Shown one piece after another: positions 46,043-51,931 of a DNA stretch of 51,931 nt. The position numbers and the translations under genes are program-made. This stretch comes from Lachnospiraceae bacterium. Its GTDB lineage: Bacteria; Bacillota; Clostridia; Lachnospirales; Lachnospiraceae. The DNA lies in contig JAFWTY010000011.1 in assembly GCA_017518735.1 (NCBI GenBank), positions 1-51,931 of the forward strand, written 5' to 3'. The notes under the pieces were generated by a model. It had not been told where the DNA came from. It saw nothing but the letters and a program-made list of their open reading frames with translations, and searched no databases. Positions within the stretch are counted from its first letter, which is position 1, and each line of letters opens with the position of its first letter.

Positions 46043-46648
46043 TTATTTATGCATTTCCCTGCATGCCAAAAGCCAGGACATTACGTGCGAAGCCTGCTCG
46101 AAACGGCCTTCCGAAATCATCGTTTCGATTTCGTCCGCACTGTATTTAAAGACATTTAAAAACTCCATTTCATCCAAATCCTGACCGCAGACTTTGCGAC
46201 AGTTTCTGGCAAGATAAATGTGTGCATAGTTATCCGCAATCGTTGCATTCGAAGCGATTGTAATCAGATGTGTCCAGTCATCGGACTCGTGTCCGGTCTC
46301 CTCGCGAAGTTCTCTTTTGGCGGCTTCAAGGGCATCTTCCGCACACGTTTCGTCACGCTTGTCTCCATACTGCTTGCCGTCTTTTCTTTCGATTCCGCCG
46401 GCAGGAAATTCGGTCGTGATCTTGCGGACGCCCTGACGAAATTGTCTGACGCAGATGAACTTTCCTTCCTCATCGCTTGCCACGATGATACAGTAATCTC
46501 TCCGACTATATGTGTAGTACGGTCCGTAGATTTTTCCGTTCGGGAAGCGGAATTCCTGCTTACGAAAATCGATGTATCCGTCATTTACAATGTGTTCCGT
46601 GGAAACCTCTTCCCACATAAGATCCGCATCTTTCAGCTGCGACTCCAT
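46043..46648 (-). CDS. NUDIX hydrolase
   Basis: 201 aa. The Nudix box is AAKRELREETGHESDDW, close to the Gx5Ex7REUxEExGU pattern though the leading Gly region is split by an acidic insert (about 20 residues rich in Lys, Asp and Glu). The preceding ITTEFPAGGIER matches ADP-ribose pyrophosphatase-like members. It would cleave a nucleoside diphosphate-linked substrate such as ADP-ribose. Located 72 bp after the dipeptidase gene. Confidence 0.88.
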   Translation of the reverse strand: MESQLKDADLMWEEVSTEHIVNDGYIDFRKQEFRFPNGKIYGPYYTYSRRDYCIIVASDEEGKFICVRQFRQGVRKITTEFPAGGIERKDGKQYGDKRDETCAEDALEAAKRELREETGHESDDWTHLITIASNATIADNYAHIYLARNCRKVCGQDLDEMEFLNVFKYSADEIETMISEGRFEQASHVMSWLLACREMHK

Positions 46649-46720
46649 CCTGCGTTCTCCTTTATTTCATCCGTATTCTTCTTACATTCATCCCGGCAAA
46701 ACGGGTTCAACTCATAACCC

Positions 46721-47380
46721 CTATCCGCTGATGACATCTTTTGTCACCGGGAAATCATAATAGATATCCGGGTAGGGTTCGTTCTTCAAAGTGAAGTGCC
46801 ACCACTCGCAATCAATCGGTACAAAGCCCGCACGCACCATCATCGACTGAAGAAGCATTCTGTTGTCATGCTGCTCTTTTGTCACGTTCGGATAATCCGG
46901 ATGGGATAATTCTCCGAAATAATCGAAGGGACTGCCCATGTCGATTTCCTTGCCGGTACGCATATCCAGAAGCGTTAAGTCCACCGTGCTGCCGCGACTG
47001 TGGCTGGACATTTTTGCGATATATCCTTTCCTGAAAAGCTCCTGCTTTTCAAGTTCCGGATAGAAGTACGGTTTCATGCGAAGATCCAGATCTTCAATGC
47101 CCCAAAGCACAAAATGATGCACCGCTCTCGCGGGACGATAGGCATCAAAAATCTTCAGCCTGTACCCTTGCACATTCGCCTCATTTGCGACCATCTTCAA
47201 AGCACGTGCTGCTTCTTTTGTCAGGAGGGCACAGGGCTCTTCGTAGCCGTCCACACGCTCTCCGACAAAGTTATAAGTGGAATAGTACCGGATTTCCTGC
47301 ACGATTCCCGGAATGAAATCCGCAAGCAATACAAAACCCGATGCATCCTGTATGATCTTTTCTTCGTAATCAACGGTCAT
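46721..47380 (-). CDS. D-alanyl-D-alanine dipeptidase, VanX/DdpX type
   Basis: 219 aa, the usual M15D length. FVGERVDGYEEP, YRPARAVHHFV, the zinc motif SSHSRGSTVDLTL (His and Asp) and CEWWHF (catalytic Glu and zinc His) are all present. No VanA-like ligase, VanH dehydrogenase or VanRS lies nearby, so a role in recycling D-Ala-D-Ala or using it as a nutrient is more likely than glycopeptide resistance (inference). No signal peptide. Confidence 0.93.
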   Translation of the reverse strand: MTVDYEEKIIQDASGFVLLADFIPGIVQEIRYYSTYNFVGERVDGYEEPCALLTKEAARALKMVANEANVQGYRLKIFDAYRPARAVHHFVLWGIEDLDLRMKPYFYPELEKQELFRKGYIAKMSSHSRGSTVDLTLLDMRTGKEIDMGSPFDYFGELSHPDYPNVTKEQHDNRMLLQSMMVRAGFVPIDCEWWHFTLKNEPYPDIYYDFPVTKDVISG

Positions 47381-47417
47381 TGTCTGTCCCCCCAGCTTAT
47401 CGTTTATACAAATAACC

Positions 47418-47624
47418 TTAATTCATCGTCTCCAGGAAACCCTTCAGATCCTCAAGCATATCATCCACATCCATACCATGAACCATCGCTGCCTGTCCGA
47501 GAGTCTCTCTTTGTGCGCTCGGGCAGGAAGAACAATGCATTCCCATAGACTGCAAAATATCCTTTGCTTCCGGGTTGGAACGAAGCAGTTCTCCTATTGT
47601 GGTGTTCTCCGTAATTCTTGCCAT
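47418..47624 (-). CDS. DUF1858 domain protein
   Basis: 68 aa from the ATG at 47624, which has GGAAAGG upstream; earlier starts would lack a site. It reads ITENTTIGELLRSNPEAKDI, then MGMHCSSCPSAQRETLGQAA. The CxxC followed by a conserved helix defines DUF1858, found alone or next to hybrid-cluster and redox proteins. Function not established. Lies divergent from the hydrolase gene. Confidence 0.9.
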   Translation of the reverse strand: MARITENTTIGELLRSNPEAKDILQSMGMHCSSCPSAQRETLGQAAMVHGMDVDDMLEDLKGFLETMN

Positions 47625-47712
47625 TTTTGCTACCTTTCCAAATTTCCGCGCTCGTAATTCCACACGGAATTTAACATTACTATTTTATCATAAAAGCGAT
47701 GTAAAATCATTA

Positions 47713-47741
47713 TTGACAACGCGGCTTTCCGAAAAAATAAT
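47713..47741 (+). promoter_or_regulatory. promoter of the alpha/beta hydrolase gene
   Basis: TTGACA (47713-47718), a 17-bp spacer and AATAAT (47736-47741). Transcription starts about 20 nt before the ATG at 47767, leaving room for AAAGGAG. Confidence 0.65.
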
Positions 47742-47766
47742 AGAAGTGGTAAAGGAGAAAATCGAA

Positions 47767-48894
47767 ATGACAAAAAGACCCTCTCCCACCGGAGAATATG
47801 CAGTCGGAACCTGCACGTTTACCGTCTATAACGACAGAGAAGAAGTCTTGCAGCCGGGCACGATGCGAAACATCTCGGCCAGGCTCTACTATCCCGTGTC
47901 CAAAGAATCCGTCGAAGGCATGGAGATGACGCGCTATATGTCCAGAAACATGGCAAAAGGCCTGGCCAAAGCCATACATGCCCCAATCAACTATGATAAA
48001 AGCGAAGCCGAAGGCGATAACGTCTCCGAGTGCTACACGAATGCGCCGAGAATGGAAGGCGCGAAATTCCCGCTGGTCGTTTTCAGTCACGGCTACTTTG
48101 CTTACCGTGAATCCAACTCGTTTCTCTGCATCGATCTGGCGTCGCACGGATATGTCGTTCTTTGCATCGGTCACGCTCTCGAAGCCGCCTGCACGGAGTT
48201 CGACGACGGCAGTTTCATTTTCTCGCTTAAGGGCTTAAGCAATAAGCAGTACGAGCCCTTCCTCGGCGGAGTCATCCAGGCCATGAAACTGACAAAAAAC
48301 AAAAAAGGCACCGAACGCGAAGTCACGGAACAGTTCGATGCATTACAGCGGAAGTATTGTAAGTTTTTGATGGGCAGAGTTCCCGAATGGGAGAAAGATA
48401 CACTCTCCGCGGTTGCGTATGCGAAAGAGCATTATGCGGATTTGATTGACTTCGAACCGGGCATCGCAGCGACCGGTCATTCCTTCGGCGGAGCAGCTGC
48501 ATACGCCCTCTGCCAACGCTATCCCGAATATGTCTGCGGCGTCAATTTGGACGGCATGTTGCTCGGCGATTACAAAGATATGATCATGACGAAGCCGTTT
48601 TTGCAGATTTGCTGCAAGGGCAATTTCAATGCGGAAACAAAGAGTTTGGTTGATCACTCCGCGCCCGCATATCTGGCTAAGTTTGAGAACATGCAACATT
48701 TAGGTTTTACCGACATGAAGCATATGATGCCGATTAAGGCGCTCATCGGAAAGCTTGATGCCGACATTGCATTTGAGAACATCCGCAAACTTCATCTTGA
48801 ATTTTTTGAAGCATACTTCAGAAAAACAAAAGACCGCCCATGCTTTGAAAGCAATGAAGCGGTCACTGTGACGGAATATAAGGCGGATAAATAA
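47767..48894 (+). CDS. alpha/beta hydrolase, PAF-acetylhydrolase-like
   Basis: 375 aa from the ATG at 47767, 9 nt after AAAGGAG; upstream in-frame codons overlap the DUF1858 gene and its control region. FPLVVFSHGYFAYRESN is the oxyanion region and ATGHSFGGAAAYALC carries the nucleophile Ser, followed by VNLDGM (acid) and a late His (QHLGFTDMKHM). The family includes platelet-activating-factor acetylhydrolases and small polyester hydrolases; substrate unknown. Its 3' end overlaps an antisense small gene by 32 bp. Confidence 0.85.
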   Translation: MTKRPSPTGEYAVGTCTFTVYNDREEVLQPGTMRNISARLYYPVSKESVEGMEMTRYMSRNMAKGLAKAIHAPINYDKSEAEGDNVSECYTNAPRMEGAKFPLVVFSHGYFAYRESNSFLCIDLASHGYVVLCIGHALEAACTEFDDGSFIFSLKGLSNKQYEPFLGGVIQAMKLTKNKKGTEREVTEQFDALQRKYCKFLMGRVPEWEKDTLSAVAYAKEHYADLIDFEPGIAATGHSFGGAAAYALCQRYPEYVCGVNLDGMLLGDYKDMIMTKPFLQICCKGNFNAETKSLVDHSAPAYLAKFENMQHLGFTDMKHMMPIKALIGKLDADIAFENIRKLHLEFFEAYFRKTKDRPCFESNEAVTVTEYKADK

Positions 48895-49051
48895 GGCTTG
48901 CCATTTTTGAAAAAAGGATATAATTACTTTTCCCTTCCTTTACAGAGGCAAGTAATTCTTGATATACCATCGGAAATAAAAAACCGGCACCTACTCCGTA
49001 ACCGTATTCATTACCGCATTTGCTGCATTTATACTCTTTTCCGTATCCCAT
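48863..49051 (-). CDS. small zinc-ribbon-like protein, probably 3'-truncated
   Basis: 62 aa with a near-perfect ribosome site, AAAGGAGGTG, 7 nt before the ATG. The N-terminus YKCSKCGNEYGYGVGAGFLF and then PMVYQE look like a family of small Clostridial metal-ribbon proteins that normally run on to a second CxxC (from memory, unchecked). Here the second half lacks any Cys and runs antisense into the end of the hydrolase gene, so the original 3' part seems lost and replaced by whatever followed. May be a fragment. Confidence 0.5.
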   Translation of the reverse strand: MGYGKEYKCSKCGNEYGYGVGAGFLFPMVYQELLASVKEGKSNYILFSKMASLIYPPYIPSQ

Positions 49052-49094
49052 AAGCGCACCTCCTTTGCAACTTAATCATAAAACATTAATCTGC

Positions 49095-49118
49095 AAAAAA
49101 GGTCTCCCGGCGGGAGAC
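49095..49118 (-). terminator. terminator of the truncated duplicate
   Basis: An 8-bp stem GTCTCCCG / CGGGAGAC (49102-49118) with a one-base centre; the minus strand continues CCTTTTTT. About 22 bp past the stop codon of the 29-codon frame. Confidence 0.7.
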
Positions 49119-49140
49119 ACTTTCATTGTCATATCTTGGC

Positions 49141-49230
49141 TTAATACACGAACGCTTTCTTAGCTGCATTAACAATGACATCGGCATTTTGATCCGCACA
49201 GGATGCGTGAAGTAAGTTTATATGTGACAT
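49141..49230 (-). pseudogene. truncated copy of the gene at 51085-51399
   Basis: 29 codons from ATG at 49230 with a GGGGG ribosome site. The first 15 residues, MSHINLLHASCADQN, are identical to the protein at 51085-51399. The next part, ADVIVNAAKKAFVY, diverges and stops. The 95 bp covering the start and upstream spacer are identical in both copies (see repeats). This is a decayed or deleted duplicate; a functional short peptide cannot be ruled out. Confidence 0.65.
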
Positions 49231-49279
49231 ATTGATTCCCCCTTAATCTTTTGCTCAATAACCACTATATAAATCCGTA
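49185..49279. repeat. 95-bp direct repeat, copy A
   Basis: Identical over 95 bp to 51354-51448. It holds, on the minus strand, the last codons (YGFI and stop) of an upstream gene, the spacer with ribosome site, and the first 15 codons of the next gene. In this copy both genes are missing apart from these ends. The rest of 49231-49483 holds no other feature I could support. Confidence 0.9.
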
Positions 49280-49483
49280 CTGTTTTCATACAACAAGCAT
49301 TGTCCGCTTTACTTTATTTTCCGTAATACACAATGGAATCCCACTTTAGACTGGGAATGGTTGCATTTCGTGGGAAGAATTCCGTGTTGTTTGCAATATC
49401 CTCTATCTTCTTCCCTAATCCCCCAAAACGTGCTATATTATGACCGAACTAAATTTCACACAACAAAGGGAGTCTTTGTAATT

Positions 49484-49846
49484 ATGAAGAATAATGCTTT
49501 GAATATCGTATTTATTGTGATGAGCGGAATAGAAATCATATTGGGATTTATGTTTGGTGCCGGCCTGCTTTTGATGGGCGCTATGTTGTTTGCTTTTTCC
49601 GGCGTGGACGGAGCTGCAGACCAGAGACTGGCTTCGACATTAATGTTTTTCTTCCTGGTCGCAACAATTGCAACCGCGATTGCGTCTTTGATCCTGAACA
49701 TTCTCTGTATCGTCGCCAGAAACCGCAGTAAGCAGACGGGTATGGAACTGCCCAAAGGAAAATGGATCACATCGATTGTTTTGGGCGGCACGAATCTGTT
49801 TTGCCTGCTGATGTTGTTCGGCTCATTACTGTTGTTTACTATTTGA
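49484..49846 (+). CDS. small membrane protein with three helices, unknown
   Basis: About 120 aa from the ATG at 49484 (GGGAG about 11 nt upstream); the earlier in-frame region is not protein-like. Three helices are clear: IVFIVMSGIEIILGFMFGAG, LMFFFLVATIATAIASLIL and SIVLGGTNLFCLLMLFGSLL. A short basic loop (ARNRSKQTGMELPKGK) lies between the last two. No family recognised. Confidence 0.6.
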   Translation: MKNNALNIVFIVMSGIEIILGFMFGAGLLLMGAMLFAFSGVDGAADQRLASTLMFFFLVATIATAIASLILNILCIVARNRSKQTGMELPKGKWITSIVLGGTNLFCLLMLFGSLLLFTI

Positions 49847-50127
49847 TTGCGCTTTTCAATAATTTCTTGTGACATGACCCTATTACAGATTGCTGATCAT
49901 ATTGTTGTCCATGATTCTTACCTTTCCATTTCAAATCTTATGCTTATTTTATCACAAGCCGCCACAAGTCGCGCTAATAAATATTGGCTCCTGCGGATAT
50001 CAATTCCTCGATTATTCCTTGCGCAATTCCTTTTAATCAATTATACTTGATTTAATCTGATTATTCTTAAATTCCTGTCCATTTTTCGGATAGTTTTTTC
50101 ACTGGCAAACAATTAACCCCGTATCCG
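49847..50127. other. A/T-rich intergenic region, nothing recognised
   Basis: Between the small membrane protein and the toxin-antitoxin promoter I see no frame with a convincing start and length. On the minus strand AAGG precedes an eight-codon ATG frame (about 49900), likely decay. No repeats or RNA motifs recognised. Confidence 0.5.
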
Positions 50128-50156
50128 TTGCTATATTTTTATCTCCTTGTTATAAT
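50128..50156 (+). promoter_or_regulatory. promoter of the toxin-antitoxin operon
   Basis: TTGCTA (50128-50133), a 17-bp spacer and TATAAT (50151-50156). The start of transcription falls near 50163, at the first of three operator repeats. Confidence 0.65.
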
Positions 50157-50159
50157 CAT

Positions 50160-50206
50160 TATTATGATACAGTAATGATAGAGTAATGATAATGTTATAC
50201 ATGTAT
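50160..50206 (+). promoter_or_regulatory. probable autoregulatory operator of the toxin-antitoxin operon
   Basis: Three tandem 11-bp units start at 50160 (TATTATGATA), 50171 (AGTAATGATA) and 50182 (AGTAATGATA), one per helical turn. A perfect palindrome ATACATGTAT (50197-50206) abuts the GGAGGT ribosome site. Antitoxins of the Phd/YefM family are known to bind such sites, and repression by toxin-antitoxin complex is the usual pattern. Confidence 0.6.
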
Positions 50207-50217
50207 GGAGGTAGAGT

Positions 50218-50475
50218 ATGGTACAGATCAGACCTATATCAGATTTAAGAAACAAATTCACCGAAATCGAGAAAACCGTTCAGAGCGGAGCACCCGTTTA
50301 CCTCACCAAAAATGGTTACGGAACCATGGTTGTTCTAAGCATTGAGGCATATTCCCGCCTCATCGAGTCTGAAGAACACATCATGGACGTTGCTGACGAG
50401 GCGGCCAAATCCACAAATAAACGACTTACGCATGATCAGGTTTTCGGATCTATAAGGAGCAAAACCAAGAAATGA
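50218..50475 (+). CDS. antitoxin, Phd/YefM family
   Basis: 85 aa. RPISDLRNKFTEIEKTVQSG and PVYLTKNGYGTMVVLSIEAY are the standard Phd/YefM dimer and DNA-binding fold; the C-terminal third (about 55-85) should fold over the toxin. GGAGGT is well placed before the ATG. It overlaps the toxin start by four bases (ATGA). Confidence 0.93.
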   Translation: MVQIRPISDLRNKFTEIEKTVQSGAPVYLTKNGYGTMVVLSIEAYSRLIESEEHIMDVADEAAKSTNKRLTHDQVFGSIRSKTKK

Positions 50476-50804
50476 TTCATTCCTCTTATGAGTTACGGTA
50501 TCTTCCGCTTTTCTACGAAGAACTTAACCATGCCGTTTCCTACATTGCATTCAACCTGTGTAATCCGGAAGCGGCTGACAATCTTATCGATATCATCGAA
50601 AGTGCCATTTTAACCAGACTGGAACAAGGTCCGGAATCCTTCGAACAAGTCCCGTCTCGTCAAGAGAGAGCACATCCCTATTATCGAATCTATATCAAAA
50701 ATTACGTCATCTACTATGTTGTGCTCGAGGAAAACGGGCGAAAAATCATGGAAGTTCGACGTCTCCTTCATCTTCTCGAGAACCGTGAGAAAAAACTCAA
50801 ATAG
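50472..50804 (+). CDS. toxin, RelE/ParE family
   Basis: 110 aa. LRYLPLFYEELNHAVSYIAF matches the N-terminal helices, PSRQERAHPYYRIYIKNYVI and YYVV the core strands, and MEVRRLLHLLENRE the C-terminal strand and helix. Members either cut mRNA on the ribosome (RelE-like) or poison gyrase (ParE-like); the residues seen do not separate the two with certainty. Paired with the antitoxin above, start overlapping. Confidence 0.92.
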   Translation: MIHSSYELRYLPLFYEELNHAVSYIAFNLCNPEAADNLIDIIESAILTRLEQGPESFEQVPSRQERAHPYYRIYIKNYVIYYVVLEENGRKIMEVRRLLHLLENREKKLK

Positions 50805-50811
50805 CTAATAT

Positions 50812-50831
50812 ATTCCGACGGCGGAATATGC
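50812..50831. other. perfect palindrome after the toxin gene
   Basis: ATATTCCG / CGGAATAT with loop ACGG, directly after the toxin stop. There is no T run after it, so a standard terminator is unlikely; it may be an operator for the short frame at 50910 or stabilise the mRNA end. Positions 50832-50909 carry TATAAT (50861) and GGAGG. Confidence 0.4.
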
Positions 50832-50909
50832 TAAAATAGTAAGTGAGATTAAGGCGCGGTTATAATGATTACAACTTTTATGCAGTTTTGAATATGGAGG
50901 AAAGCGAAA

Positions 50910-51040
50910 ATGAATAAAGAACCATCCTACTGTTTTAAGTTCCGAAGTGGTTCAGTTTGTAAGTTCGCAACCGGATTTTTTTGAAGACAGTATATACCCC
51001 AAAAAATCAAAAGAAAGCATAGCATGCAAGATAATCAATA
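50910..51040 (+). pseudogene. short frame with probable frameshift, remnant gene
   Basis: An ATG at 50910 has GGAGG 9 nt upstream, but its frame stops after 24 codons. The next frame, entered near 50926, reads smoothly as PTVLSSEVVQFVSSQPDFFE and onward into SIYPKKSKES. One base lost or gained near 50924-50928 would join MNKEP to it. No family recognised, and the C-terminal part is cut off by the neighbouring gene's terminator. Confidence 0.35.
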
Positions 51041-51043
51041 TCA

Positions 51044-51070
51044 AAAGCGGACAACATCGTTGCCCGCTTT
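51044..51070 (-). terminator. terminator after the gene at 51085
   Basis: A stem AAAGCGGACAAC / GTTGCCCGCTTT with one mismatch and loop ATC, followed on the minus strand by TTTTGATATT. It lies 15 bp past the stop codon. Confidence 0.7.
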
Positions 51071-51084
51071 GTCATTTCAAGATC

Positions 51085-51399
51085 TTATTTGCTCAGTTCC
51101 GCTATCTTATTCTGCAGATACGCTACCGCTTCATCATAGGTCATATGTAAACAAGGTTTAGATTGAACAAAACCAACTGCATCTGTCCACATAGGGACAT
51201 CTGAACAATAATCTGAATAATGGTATGTTACAATTTGGCAAGCATTCTCCTTTAACTTATTCACTTCCGCCTCTATCTCGGCGGCCGAAGAGTCAGTTCC
51301 GTAAAGCTTATAAGTATTAGGCATACTATTTGCTGCATTAACAACCAAATCTACATTTTGATCCGCACAGGATGCGTGAAGTAAGTTTATATGTGACAT
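51085..51399 (-). CDS. 104-aa protein with macro-domain-like N-terminus, unknown
   Basis: 104 aa, GGGGG ribosome site. Residues 16-25, VDLVVNAANS, match the ADP-ribose-binding VNAAN signature of macro domains, but the glycine-rich loop that should follow (about residues 30-45) is absent. The remainder, with LKENACQIVTYHYSDYCSDV and a C-terminal helix (MTYDEAVAYLQNKIAELSK), is unlike the macro fold. It may be a shortened relative, or the match may be chance. Duplicated start at 49185. Follows the 136-aa gene by 34 bp. Confidence 0.6.
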   Translation of the reverse strand: MSHINLLHASCADQNVDLVVNAANSMPNTYKLYGTDSSAAEIEAEVNKLKENACQIVTYHYSDYCSDVPMWTDAVGFVQSKPCLHMTYDEAVAYLQNKIAELSK

Positions 51400-51448
51400 A
51401 TTGATTCCCCCTTAATCTTTTGCTCAATAACCACTATATAAATCCGTA
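51354..51448. repeat. 95-bp direct repeat, copy B (intact junction)
   Basis: Same 95 bp as 49185-49279. Here it joins the intact 136-aa gene and 104-aa gene: the final codons of the first, the spacer and the first codons of the second. Beyond 51448 and before 51354 the two copies differ. Confidence 0.9.
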
Positions 51449-51844
51449 TTCTTCAACTTTTCCTTGGATAAAATCACTAAGCGCTTTTTCATCACCCTGA
51501 AAGTCTCTTTGTTCAAAAATCAATCGCAGAAGTTTTCTGCTCTCCGAGGGAATCACAACGCGTACAGATTTTTCACCTTCTATCAAGACTCTTTCGAAAC
51601 TTTTCAGGACGTGAGAAGTATAGGTCTTCCTCGTATTGTCACTTCCAATATAATTCAGAATAAAAGTCATACTGGAAAGAATACCAACAGCACCATTACC
51701 AAAGTCTGACTCATGTGCTTCAAATACAAAGTCCGTTTCATCCGTTTTCGGATCTTGTTGGAATACATAATTAAAAATACTCATGATTCCATCAACATCA
51801 TCTTCAGGTCCGTTAACGCCCATTTGAATTGATATGTCTGCCAT
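51434..51844 (-). CDS. 136-aa protein, unknown
   Basis: 136 aa, acidic, with no signal or membrane segment. It reads NGPEDDVDGIMSIFNYVFQQ, EAHESDFGNGAVGILSSM, then IPSESRKLLRLIFEQRDFQG and a C-terminal helical stretch. No family recognised. AGAGGA precedes the ATG. It lies between a partial gene at the window edge and the 104-aa gene, all in one direction, so at least three genes may form a unit. Its last codons are found again at 49264-49279. Confidence 0.6.
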   Translation of the reverse strand: MADISIQMGVNGPEDDVDGIMSIFNYVFQQDPKTDETDFVFEAHESDFGNGAVGILSSMTFILNYIGSDNTRKTYTSHVLKSFERVLIEGEKSVRVVIPSESRKLLRLIFEQRDFQGDEKALSDFIQGKVEEYGFI

Positions 51845-51876
51845 TGTTTTGTCCTCTGCTTAAAAAACGATTATTA

Positions 51877-51931
51877 TCACTTAACATACAGTTCGGCATT
51901 ATTGTATTTCTTCAATAAATCCGTGTCCGCA
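51877..51931 (-). CDS. C-terminal end of a gene cut by the window edge
   Basis: The last 17 residues, ADTDLLKKYNNAELYVK, are in frame to a TGA at 51877-51879, 32 bp before the 136-aa gene. This is an inference from frame and spacing; nothing more can be said. Confidence 0.35.
   Translation of the reverse strand, partial: ADTDLLKKYNNAELYVK

Noticed and set aside
46721..47380. Vancomycin resistance locus
   Set aside because: VanX-like gene alone, with no VanA/B ligase, VanH or VanRS in the neighbourhood.
49847..49960. Minus-strand short peptide frames near 49875-49905
   Set aside because: Eight codons only, then stops; similar frames arise by chance in A/T-rich DNA.
51085..51399. Complete macro domain
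   Set aside because: Only the VNAAN strand is present; length and the missing glycine-rich loop do not fit the roughly 150-residue fold.

Overview
The window looks like a chromosomal segment of a Lachnospiraceae-type Clostridium relative (inference). Supporting signs are the moderate base composition, strong AGGAGG-type ribosome sites, tRNA genes without encoded CCA, a TsaB-RimI fusion, a DUF6062 protein, tryptophan synthase of the TrpB2 class, and several membrane or soluble cyclic-di-GMP proteins. Most genes lie on the minus strand. I saw no phage, transposase, rRNA or CRISPR array.

Layout. 1-470: two tRNA-Ser genes with their own promoter. 528-11809: one tightly packed minus-strand run, read from 11809 down: hybrid histidine kinase, response regulator-GGDEF, a YcxB-like protein, tsaE, tsaB-rimI, rnz, tsaD, ispD, a small membrane protein and a large lipoprotein. 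It combines signalling with t6A synthesis and tRNA 3' processing. 11904-12857: a lipid/diacylglycerol-kinase-like gene whose promoter predicts a leaderless mRNA. 12866-17798: a MacAB-type efflux operon (ATPase, adaptor, two permeases) preceded by three 21-bp-phased direct repeats. 17999-21536: guaB, a small membrane protein and a uracil permease. 21748-24148: a plus-strand trio with murI and DUF6062. 24204-24369: a long imperfect inverted repeat. 24372-29849: a beta-CASP metallo-hydrolase, an SDR and two cyclic-di-GMP proteins. 29991-33549: an aromatic amino acid operon (pheA-aroF-trpB2) behind a leader peptide and terminator. 33650-41416: a membrane protein, gpmI, a MATE transporter, aroA, degV and a DUF218 protein. 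41462-44798: AraC regulator, GH16 lipoprotein and GH5 enzyme, a small beta-glucan module. 44885-48894: metabolic and peptidoglycan-peptide genes. 48863-51931: a variable zone with a toxin-antitoxin pair, truncated genes and a duplicated cassette junction.

The strongest new-looking element is at 33352-33625. A 43-codon reading frame on the minus strand, too short for most gene callers, carries 7 Phe, 2 Trp and 2 Tyr codons. It has a promoter and ribosome site and is followed by a 10-bp perfect terminator just before pheA. The genes behind it make Phe precursors (pheA), the common aromatic precursor (aroF) and Trp (trpB2). This has the shape of a ribosome-mediated attenuator sensing aromatic amino acids, in a lineage where T-box control is the usual solution.

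Second are the 21-bp-phased GTCGCAA repeats in front of the efflux operon, which match the geometry of LytTR-type regulator sites. Third is the two-gene cassette at the right edge: its junction occurs twice as a 95-bp identical repeat, once intact and once decayed. All functional statements come from reading motifs by eye; no database search was run.
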